A DNA stretch of 64,000 nucleotides from Dongia_B soli (GTDB lineage Bacteria; Pseudomonadota; Alphaproteobacteria; Dongiales; Dongiaceae): positions 201,449 to 265,448 of the forward strand of contig NZ_JAXCLW010000005.1 of NCBI RefSeq assembly GCF_034044715.1, written 5' to 3'. Shown one piece after another: positions 43,838 through 51,538 of the stretch (its first letter is position 1; each line of letters begins with the position of its first letter). The notes under the pieces were generated by a model. That model was not told the origin of the DNA and did not search any database. It saw only the letters and a list, made by a program, of their open reading frames with translations. The position numbers and the translations under genes are program-made.

Positions 43838-45139
43838 TCACGCCGCTTGCGGCAGGGCGGTACGCCGCAAACGCAGGGAGAGCAGGGCGCAAGCGAGGCA
43901 GTAGGCCATGCAGCCAAGGGCAATGGCATCGGCGGTGACGGCGCGGTCGATCAGCTCACCGAAGAAGACGGGCGAGAGGGCGCTGGCGAAGACGCTGAGC
44001 GCCGAGACGGTGGCGCGGATCGATCCCAGCCGCTGCACGCCGAAGAGCTCCGCCCAGACGCTGGTGCCGATCGTGGTGTCGAAACCTGAGGTGACGCCGA
44101 TGCCGATCATATAGATGAGGGCGGCGAGCGGTGTCCGCCAAAAGCTGAGCACGATCAGCGCCGCCGCCATGGGCAGCAGATAGACCGGCACCAGGCGGAT
44201 GGCGCCGAAACGATCGACCAAGTGGCCCGATTGAAATGTCGTCAGCGCCTGGGTGACGGCGAAAGCGACGAAGCAGAGGGCGAGCCAGTCGAGGCTCCAG
44301 CCTTTCGCGGCGGCGATCGTTGCCTGATGGAAGAAGAGGCCGGTGATGATGAAGGGCGAGGCCATGCAGGTCGGCAGGCACAGCAGGAAGCGACGATCGC
44401 TGATCAACAGGCCCGGTGCCGGGCGGTGGGCGCCTCGCGCGGTGCCCTGGGCGGTCGCTTGCACAGCGGTGAATGCGGCGTGGCGCGCGGCATGGCCCTT
44501 TAGGCACCATAGCAAGGCCGGGACCATCAGCAGGGCCACGATGAGGGCGATCAATTGCCAGCTCTGGCGCCAGCCGATCGCAGCGATCAGCGAGACGGCG
44601 CAGATCGGCAGCAGCGCCTCGCCGGCGGGAAAACCGAGCGATGCAAGACCGATGGCGCGCCCCCGCGATTGGTCGAAATAGCGCGCCATGCTGGTCAGTG
44701 AAATATGCGAGAGCAGGCCCTGGCCGCTGATCCGCAGCAGATAGAAGGCGACCGCGATCACTGCGGTGGAACCGGCCAGCGACATCAATCCGGTGCCGAG
44801 GATCATCAGCAGGCAAGCGAGCAGGGTATAGAGCCGCAGATCCCAGTGATCGATCTTGCGGCCAAGCCATATCAACGACAAGGCGCTGCACAAGGTCGCG
44901 CCGGAATAAAGCAGGCCGAGCCGGCCGCTGCTGAGGCCAAGCTCGGCCTGCAGCGCGGGGTTGAACAGGGAGACGAAGAAGGTCTGGCCGAAACAGGAAG
45001 CAAAAGCAGCGGTTGCGCCGAAGGCCAAAAGCCGCGCATTGGCACGCACGAAGCCGAGATAACTCAACACGTCCCCCGTCTTTTTGTTGCTGGCGCGGTT
45101 CTTCCGCCGCGCGAAAGCGTCGGGGCAGTACTCTGCCAC
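43838..45139 (-). CDS. MFS transporter
   Basis: 433 residues with 12 membrane helices in two groups of six; the linker about 215-235 (CLKGHAARHAAFTAVQATAQ) is cytoplasmic. LIWLGRKIDHWDLRLYTLLA holds the loop 2-3 motif, and LGFPAGEALLPICAVSLIAA the helix-5 motif. Substrate unknown; the pattern resembles YfcJ- or oxalate-formate-antiporter-like members. The start is uncertain: GTG at 45137-45139 has no ribosome site, and GTG 45070 or TTG 45067 follow GGGGG. A haloperoxidase-type hydrolase is the next gene on this strand, 150 bases downstream. Confidence 0.88.
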   Translation of the reverse strand: MAEYCPDAFARRKNRASNKKTGDVLSYLGFVRANARLLAFGATAAFASCFGQTFFVSLFNPALQAELGLSSGRLGLLYSGATLCSALSLIWLGRKIDHWDLRLYTLLACLLMILGTGLMSLAGSTAVIAVAFYLLRISGQGLLSHISLTSMARYFDQSRGRAIGLASLGFPAGEALLPICAVSLIAAIGWRQSWQLIALIVALLMVPALLWCLKGHAARHAAFTAVQATAQGTARGAHRPAPGLLISDRRFLLCLPTCMASPFIITGLFFHQATIAAAKGWSLDWLALCFVAFAVTQALTTFQSGHLVDRFGAIRLVPVYLLPMAAALIVLSFWRTPLAALIYMIGIGVTSGFDTTIGTSVWAELFGVQRLGSIRATVSALSVFASALSPVFFGELIDRAVTADAIALGCMAYCLACALLSLRLRRTALPQAA

Positions 45140-45204
45140 AGCGGCGTGGTGCTCGTCATTAGCGGTCTAGGCATCATGGCAGATCACGTGGCGTTCATCA
45201 GTCG

Positions 45205-45540
45205 CCACGCTGGACCCTCGGATCAAGTCCGAGGGTGACAAACTTATTTGTGAGACGCAACCAGCGACCGCATCGCAAGCGGTAGCAACCTCACTTGTCA
45301 GTGATGTTGTGCGATGACTGGCAACGCCGGCCCCATTGGTATAGCCGCCTTCGCACAATGACAACCGCGCCCCGCTTGGCATCCCCCAGCTTGACCCGAG
45401 GGTCCATGGTGGAAGTCGAGCGGAGGTGAGACAGATGACAACGCCGCGCAATACAGTCGACATGCATCAGCCGCGCTGATGAACCTTGCCGGCATTGGAC
45501 TCGCCGATGTCTCGTGAAGTCCGAGGGTGACAAGCCTGTG
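45205..45540. repeat. Composite palindromic repeats
   Basis: Palindromes at about 45206-45243 and 45372-45412, the latter decayed (GGCATCCCCCAGCTTGACCC), flank a spacer with GTGCGATGACTGGCAACGCC as at 42660. A third half copy (GTCCGAGGGTGACAAG) lies at 45520. No gene in 45140-45588. Confidence 0.8.
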
Positions 45541-45588
45541 CGAGGTCGACATGATGCGGCAACGGTAATGTCCTGGGTGAGGAGAGCC

Positions 45589-46101
45589 ATGACGGAGAGT
45601 GGCAGGATGATCGGCTTTGCCTATGGCTCCAACATGCTGTCGCGGCGATTGCAGGCGCGGGTGCCGTCGGCGCGGATGATCGGCGTGGGGCGGCTTGCCG
45701 GGCATCTTCTGTGCTGGCACAAACGCGGCAGGGATCAATCCGGTAAATGTGATGCTGCATATACCGGTATGCCGACAGATATCGTCTGGGGCGTGCTCTA
45801 TTCGCTCGATATCGGCGAGAAGCCGATCCTCGACGCCTATGAGGGATTGCATCAGGGGTATGATGAAAAGCAGGTGGAGATCCTGACGCCACAAGGCACG
45901 CTATCAGCGCAGGTCTATTATGCGACGGCGAGGGATCAGCGCCTGCTGCCTTACGACTGGTACAAGGCTTTCGTCCTGGCCGGGGCGCAAGAACATCAAT
46001 TACCGCCCAAATATATAGCATTTCTTGCGGCGACGGCTTGTATACCAGACGCCGATCAGGCGCGGGCGGCGGTCAATGCCGGTATCCTGGCAGGAAGTTG
46101 A
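45589..46101 (+). CDS. Gamma-glutamylcyclotransferase-fold protein
   Basis: 170 residues. IGFAYGSNMLSRRLQARVPS has the [Y/F]-G-S-N-M phosphate-like loop (13-16) of the GGCT/AIG2 fold. WGVLYSLDIGEKPILDAYEG holds the conserved acid at about 85 (DAYEG), with LHQGYDEKQVEILTP and VYYATARDQRLLPYDWYKAF after. The fold turns gamma-glutamyl compounds into 5-oxoproline, or acts on gamma-glutamylamines. ATG 45589 follows GTGAGGAGAG; upstream frame is repeat. Single gene after the repeats. Confidence 0.9.
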   Translation: MTESGRMIGFAYGSNMLSRRLQARVPSARMIGVGRLAGHLLCWHKRGRDQSGKCDAAYTGMPTDIVWGVLYSLDIGEKPILDAYEGLHQGYDEKQVEILTPQGTLSAQVYYATARDQRLLPYDWYKAFVLAGAQEHQLPPKYIAFLAATACIPDADQARAAVNAGILAGS

Positions 46102-46369
46102 GGACCCCGCCGAATAGCGCGATATCTTTACGGGCGTCTTTTTTTGTCGCTATCTTTATAGCGCTTGTTGTAGAGGCGGCGTCTACAGATCGCAGCAATA
46201 AATTTGTCAAGGTTACAGCCCTCGCACCTGTTCCGGTCTCCAATCCTTTGGCGCTGTTCCTCTCAGCGAACATCATGATCGTCATGACGGATGGCCGGCA
46301 TCGGATGGCTTCAATCTTTGACAGCTGCATACCATAGTAGAGCGATATATCGGCTTAAGGAGTTTGATG

Positions 46370-47362
46370 ATGGGCATGCTGGTCGAGGGTAAATGGCATG
46401 ACGTGTGGTACGACACAAAATCGACTGGCGGACATTTCGAGCGCAAAGCCTCCAGCTTCCGCAACTGGGTGACGGCCGACGGCTCGGCCGGGCCGAGCGG
46501 CGAGGGCGGCTTCAAGGCGGAATCCGGACGCTATCATCTCTATGTGAGCCTGGCCTGTCCCTGGGCCCATCGCACCCTGATCATGCGCGTGTTGAAGGGG
46601 CTGGAGAACATGATCTCCATCTCCGTCGTGAACTGGCTGATGCGCGAGGAGGGCTGGACCTTCGCCGAAGGGCCCGGCGTGGTGCCGGACAAGGTCAATG
46701 GCGCGGAACGGCTTTATGAAATCTATGTGAAGGCCGATCCCAATTATACCGGCCGCGTCACCGTGCCGGTTCTGTGGGACCGCGAGAAGCGCACCATCGT
46801 CAACAACGAATCTTCTGAAATCATCCGCATGATGAACAGCGCCTTCGATCATCTCGGCGCGAAGGAAGGCGATTACTATCCGGAGGATCTGCGGAGCGAG
46901 ATCGACGGCCTCAATGCGAAGATCTACGACACGGTGAATAACGGCGTCTACAAGGCCGGTTTCGCGACGACACAGGAAGCTTATGAAGAGAACGTGCGGC
47001 CGATCTTCGAAACACTGGATCTGCTGGAAGGCCGCCTGCAGGACAATCGCTATCTGACCGGCAGCCGCCTGACCGAAGCGGATATCCGCCTGTTCACCAC
47101 CTTGGTGCGGTTCGATGCCGTCTATGTCGGCCATTTCAAATGCAATATCCGGCGCATCGCCGACTATCCCAATCTCGGCGCCTATCTGCGCGATCTCTAC
47201 CAGATCCCCGGCATCGCCGAGACGGTGAACCTGCAGCATATCAAGCGGCATTATTACGAGAGCCACCGCACCATCAATCCGACGGGCATCGTGCCGGTCG
47301 GCCCGATCCTCAATTTCGAACGGCCGCATGGCCGGGCGCATCTGCCGTCCTCGATGTTTTGA
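46370..47362 (+). CDS. Glutathionyl-hydroquinone reductase-like GST (YqjG/ECM4 type)
   Basis: 330 residues. LYVSLACPWAHRTLIMRVLK carries the catalytic Cys (Cys64) in the CPWA motif of xi-class GSTs. PDKVNGAERLYEIYVKADPN, YTGRVTVPVLWDREKRTIVN, NESSEIIRMMNSAF and TEADIRLFTTLVRFDAVYVG complete the family. It reduces glutathionyl-hydroquinones back to hydroquinones, in quinone detoxification. ATG 46370 is preferred (AAGGAG 7 bases upstream), but 46367 is nearly equal. The gamma-glutamylcyclotransferase gene upstream is a possible glutathione-related neighbour. Confidence 0.93.
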   Translation: MGMLVEGKWHDVWYDTKSTGGHFERKASSFRNWVTADGSAGPSGEGGFKAESGRYHLYVSLACPWAHRTLIMRVLKGLENMISISVVNWLMREEGWTFAEGPGVVPDKVNGAERLYEIYVKADPNYTGRVTVPVLWDREKRTIVNNESSEIIRMMNSAFDHLGAKEGDYYPEDLRSEIDGLNAKIYDTVNNGVYKAGFATTQEAYEENVRPIFETLDLLEGRLQDNRYLTGSRLTEADIRLFTTLVRFDAVYVGHFKCNIRRIADYPNLGAYLRDLYQIPGIAETVNLQHIKRHYYESHRTINPTGIVPVGPILNFERPHGRAHLPSSMF

Positions 47363-47409
47363 CCTCGCCAGTTTAAACGCAGCCTGACCCAGGCAATAAT
47401 CATCAGCCG

Positions 47410-48262
47410 CGACGATGGACCCTCGGATCAAGTCCGAGGGTGACAAGCGGGGGATGGCTGGCATGGTGCGAGGATATTGGCAATCAGGTGATGCGATGGC
47501 TTCCCTGCCGCCAGTCATCGCAGGGTGCTAATTACATACTCGTTGTCACCCTCGGACTTGATCCGAGGGTCCATGGGTGAGGGCAGGCACGATGTCGGAC
47601 GAGGCATCACTCACCGCGACGCAGGCAATAATCATCAGCCGCGACGATGGACCCTCGGATCAAGTCCGAGGGTGACAAGCGGGGGATGGCTGGCATGGTG
47701 CGAGGATATTGGCACTGAGGTGATGCGATGGCTGCCCTGCCGCCAGTCATCGCAGGATGCTAATTACATACTCGTTGTCACCCTCTGACTTGATCCGAGG
47801 GTCCATGGGCGAGGCGCGCACGATGTCGGACGGGGCATCACTCGCCGCGATGCAGGCAATAATCATCAGCCGCCACGATGGACCCTCGGATCAAGTCCGA
47901 GGGTGACAGCCTTGTTTGTCGTGGCGGGGTGCGAACTCATTGACCGTGGTCTTAGCAGTCATCGCAGGATGTCAATGACCCACCCGCTTGTCACCCTCGG
48001 GCTTGACCCGAGGGTCCATGGTTGCGGCTGAAGATGACGTCACCTGCTTGACGCCGATCGCGGCGACGGCATCTGGGTGGGTCGCGTGGCCCTCCTATCC
48101 TGCGCGGCCTTTGCCGTGGACCTTCGGATCAAGTCCGAGGGTGACAACCTTGTTTGTTGCCTGCGCCGTGCGACGCCATCGATATCGATGTTACCAGTCA
48201 TCGCAGGATGCTAATTCCATACTCGCTTGTCACCCTCGGACTTGATCCGAGGGTCCATGGGT
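47410..48262. repeat. Tandem composite palindromic repeat array (period about 231 bp)
   Basis: GCAGGCAATA recurs at 47389 (one mismatch), 47621 and 47852; palindromes in both orientations and the GTCATCGCAGG motif lie in each unit. Two more elements (47985, 48115, 48225) follow with the CACCTGCTTGACGCCGAT block shared with 35300. No gene in 47363-48316. Confidence 0.9.
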
Positions 48263-48316
48263 GAGGGCGCGCACGATGTCGGACGAGGCATCACCGCTGG
48301 CCCGGGCGACGCTTTG

Positions 48317-49846
48317 CTATGGCAAAAACCGTTCCAGATAAGTGCCGATCGTCTCGGCATCGCAGCCGGCGATGGCGATGTAGCCGTCGGGACGCAGCAG
48401 CCAGACAGCGGCACCGGCCGAGGCGAGGCTATGCGGCAAAGGCTGCACGACGGGATGCAGCAAGGCCGCAAAGCGTGTAGCGAGCTTCTCCATCTCGCCG
48501 CTGTCGATATTGCCGGCAACGGTAAAACGCGGCGGGGAGATGCGCGGTTGTGCTGCATCGCTTGACGTCGTATCCGACGGTGTCGCACGGCCGGCAACCG
48601 GAAAGCGATCGCCCGGCATCGGCAGGCCGCCGGGCACGCAGCGTTGGCCGTTGAGCGGGCTGTCGGGATAGGCGATGTCGAGCTCGGTCAGACGCTCGGC
48701 CAGCCTGAGCCGCGTCGGTTTCAGCCTCATCGCCAGGGACATGACGACATTGCGCAGATGCCGCGCCAGCGGATTGCGCAGCAGGGCGATGCGGGTGAGG
48801 CGGCCGGCATTGCGCAATACCTGTTCGCCGACCGCGCTGCGTTCCGCGCTATAGCTGTCGAGCAAGGCCTCGGCGCGGGCCTCGCCGCGACAGACCAGCG
48901 CCAGTTTCCAGGCGAGATTGACCGCATCCTGCATGCCGGTATTCATGCCCTGGCCGCCGGCCGGGCTGTGAATATGCGCGGCATCGCCGGCCAGGAACAC
49001 GCGGCCCTTGCGGTAATCGGCGACCTTGCGTTCATTGATGCGGAAACTCGAGAGCCAGATCGGATCGCGCGCCTTGATGCCGGGGATGCTGCGCTTGTCG
49101 ATCACCGCCTGGATCTCCGCCATGGTGGGATCGGGGCGGAGCAGCGTGCTGCGCGCCCGGCCAAGATCGGCGATGATGCGATGGCGGCCATTCCTGCCGA
49201 AGGGGAAGGTGGCGAGCACGCCTTCGGCATGGAAGAAAATGGCGAGCTCATTCTCCGGCACCGGCAGGCCGTCGAGATGCAGATCGGCGAGGATCCAGTC
49301 GGTCTGCAGCGCCGCCCCGGTGAAGTCGAGGCCAAGCGCCTTGCGCACGACGCTATGGGCGCCGTCGCAGCCGATCAGCCAGTCCACCCGCCGCGTCTCG
49401 GCATGGCCGCTGGGGTGATGCAGGCCGACACTGACGCCGGTCGCATCGGGCCGGATGGCGCTCAATTCGATACCGCGTTCCACCGTGACGCCGAGCCCAG
49501 CGAGGTGGTCAATCAGCAGGCGTTCGGTCTCGCTTTGCGGGATGAGCAGGCCGTAAGGGAAGGGGCTCTCGATGCCCTCGAAGGTGACGCGGGCGAGGCG
49601 CTTTTCACCGTGAAAGAAATTGGCGCCGGCCGCCGGCATGCCCGCGGCGAGGAATTGCTCGGCGCAGCCGGCACGGTCGAGCAGTTCCAGTGTCCGCGAC
49701 CATACCACCAGCGCCTTTGATTTGTCGCTCGGCGCCGTCGCCTTGTCGATGATCCGCACCGCAATTCCATAGCGCGCCAATTCGGCCGCCATGGTCAACC
49801 CGACGGGTCCGGCACCGGCGACAAGAACCTGCGGCTGCTTGGTCAT
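48317..49846 (-). CDS. FAD-dependent aromatic monooxygenase (PheA/TfdB family)
   Basis: 509 residues. The FAD-binding GAGPVGLTMAAELARYG at 11-27, the DWLIGCDGAHSVVRKALGLD motif near 150-170, and RVFLAGDAAHIHSPAGGQGM at about 270-290 are the three signature motifs of aromatic hydroxylases. The C-terminus (AVWLLRPDGYIAIAGCDAET) is the thioredoxin-like extra domain. They use NAD(P)H and O2 to hydroxylate phenol-type compounds; the substrate is open. ATG at 49844-49846 follows GAGGAG; the frame upstream to 50062 is not conserved-looking. Single gene between repeat arrays. Confidence 0.92.
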   Translation of the reverse strand: MTKQPQVLVAGAGPVGLTMAAELARYGIAVRIIDKATAPSDKSKALVVWSRTLELLDRAGCAEQFLAAGMPAAGANFFHGEKRLARVTFEGIESPFPYGLLIPQSETERLLIDHLAGLGVTVERGIELSAIRPDATGVSVGLHHPSGHAETRRVDWLIGCDGAHSVVRKALGLDFTGAALQTDWILADLHLDGLPVPENELAIFFHAEGVLATFPFGRNGRHRIIADLGRARSTLLRPDPTMAEIQAVIDKRSIPGIKARDPIWLSSFRINERKVADYRKGRVFLAGDAAHIHSPAGGQGMNTGMQDAVNLAWKLALVCRGEARAEALLDSYSAERSAVGEQVLRNAGRLTRIALLRNPLARHLRNVVMSLAMRLKPTRLRLAERLTELDIAYPDSPLNGQRCVPGGLPMPGDRFPVAGRATPSDTTSSDAAQPRISPPRFTVAGNIDSGEMEKLATRFAALLHPVVQPLPHSLASAGAAVWLLRPDGYIAIAGCDAETIGTYLERFLP

Positions 49847-50240
49847 GCGCTCCTCAATCAGCAACGGATAGAGACTCATAGCGCGAAGACGCCGCCGCGG
49901 CCAAGTCCCGGTCCGGGCCCGATGTGCACAAATTCGGGATCGGGGTTGCGGGCGGCTTCGAAGCCTGGCCCGGATTCCCATGAATGCAACGCGACGGAAG
50001 TGCCTGCGGCACAGGAGCCTTTGCCATCGGTGCGCGCTGTTCTTGCATAATTGGATATGCAATTAGCGGCTGCGGGAAAATTGTGGCGAGGCCGGCCTCT
50101 GCGACGCTCACCCGACTGTCATCGCGCCGCTTTAGGAATTTGCAAACCGAGATTCCACGGCCGCCGCCGCGCCCGGCCAGAGCCATGGGGGCGCTCGATA
50201 CGAGCCGGGCCTATGCCGAGGGGATCATGGGGCCGGCATT
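49847..50240. other. Intergenic stretch, no gene recognised
   Basis: The likely promoter region of the monooxygenase gene. The segment around 50050 is less GC-rich. No clear gene in either direction and no palindromes until 50255. Confidence 0.4.
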
Positions 50241-50249
50241 GCGCTCGGC

Positions 50250-51055
50250 TTCTGCCATGGACCCTCGGATCAAGTCCGAGGGTGACAACCTGGTTTGTTG
50301 TGGGCGGCGTGCGACGCCATCGGCAGTGGTGTTAGCGGTCATCGCAGGATGTCGATGACGCGCGCTTGCCATCCTCGGGCTTGACCCGAGGGTCCATCGC
50401 GGCGGCTGAGGGACGTTGCCTGTGTTGGGCAGGGCGGGTGTGTTGTCTGGCATTGCGCTCGGCCTCTGCCATGGACCCTCGGATCAAGTCCGAGGGTGAC
50501 AAGCTGGTTTGTTGTGGGCGGCGTGCGACGCCATCGGCAGTGGTGTTAGCGGTCATCGCAGGATGTCGATGACGCACGCGCTTGTCACCCTCGGGCTTGA
50601 CCCGAGGGTCCATCGCGGCGGCTGAGGGACGTTTGCCTGCGTTGGGCAGGACGGGCGTGTTGTCCGGCGTCGCGCTCGGCCTTTGCCGTGGAACCTCGGA
50701 TCAAGTCCGAGGGTGACAACCTGGTTTGTTGTGGGCGGCGTGCGACACCATCGGCAGTGGTGTTAGCGGTCATCGCAGGATGTCGATGACGCACGCGCTT
50801 GTCACCCTCGGGCTTGACGCGAGGGTCCCTCGCGGCGGCTGATGGACGTTGCCTGCGTTCGGCAGGGCGGGCGTGTTGTCTGGCATTGCGCTCGGCTTCT
50901 GGCATGGACCCTCGGATCAAGTCCGAGGGTGACAACCTGGTTTGTTGTGGCGGCGTGCGACGCCATCGGCAGTGGTGTTGGCGGTCATCGCAGGATGTCG
51001 ATGACGCACGCGCTTGTCACCCTCGGGCTTGACCCGAGGGTCCATCGCGGCGGCT
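50250..51055. repeat. Tandem composite palindromic repeat array (period about 215 bp)
   Basis: The ATGGACCCTCGGATC-type junctions are at about 50257, 50471, 50688 and 50904, 214-217 bp apart. Each unit holds GCGGTCATCGCAGGATG, TCGATGACGC and the inverted palindrome, then GCGGCGGCTGAGGGACGTT. About 3.7 units, very alike. Confidence 0.92.
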
Positions 51056-51075
51056 GAGGGACGTTGCTTAAAGGA

Positions 51076-51402
51076 TTACTGATCGTGGGGATCGGGGCGG
51101 TCCAGTTCCCGATCGATGAGCCAGCCGGCAAATGTCGCCGCCCTGTCCTGGCCGAGGAGCGTGTTGCAGCGTTCCAACATCTTCAGGGCCTGCAAGTGGC
51201 CGAATTCTTGGCTGATACCCGACCGCTCCAATGCGGGCAGCGACGCCTGACAATTTGCCCTTGTCAGACTCGTCGCCGACGATCCGTCATCATCGGCCAA
51301 AGCGGGGACAGCAAAGGCGCCGAGCGATAGAGCGAGGCCGAGGACAGCCGCGACGCGGCAAGATTTCAAAGCAGGCATGCGACGATCGGTGCGGACAAAC
51401 AT
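51076..51402 (-). CDS. Small exported protein of unknown function
   Basis: 108 residues with an N-terminal signal peptide (CRVAAVLGLALSLGAFAVPA-LA, about 15-36), then an acidic start DDDGSSATSLTRANCQAS and LPALERSGISQEFGHLQALK, MLERCNTLLGQDRA. Two Cys (about 51 and 79) could form a disulfide in the periplasm. AAGGAGGT is a perfect ribosome site before the ATG at 51400-51402. No family recognised. It lies between a repeat array and the histidine kinase gene on the same strand, about 135 bases after the kinase stop; a shared role is possible but not shown. Confidence 0.65.
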   Translation of the reverse strand: MFVRTDRRMPALKSCRVAAVLGLALSLGAFAVPALADDDGSSATSLTRANCQASLPALERSGISQEFGHLQALKMLERCNTLLGQDRAATFAGWLIDRELDRPDPHDQ

Positions 51403-51538
51403 GATTTACCTCCTTGATGATTTCCAGTTGGCCGCTTGATAATTCAATTCGGTCGAGCAAGAGCGACGGTTACATCCCGGGGACGTTTCGCGCTGACGCT
51501 AGAGCAACTGCGCCTGACGGAGGCCGGGCGCCTGCGGT

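Noticed and set aside
46102..46369. Small frames on both strands between the cyclotransferase and GST genes
   Set aside because: No ribosome sites or protein-like pattern; the stretch has only a weak TGTAGA/TCTACA hairpin at 46169-46187 and is probably promoter sequence.
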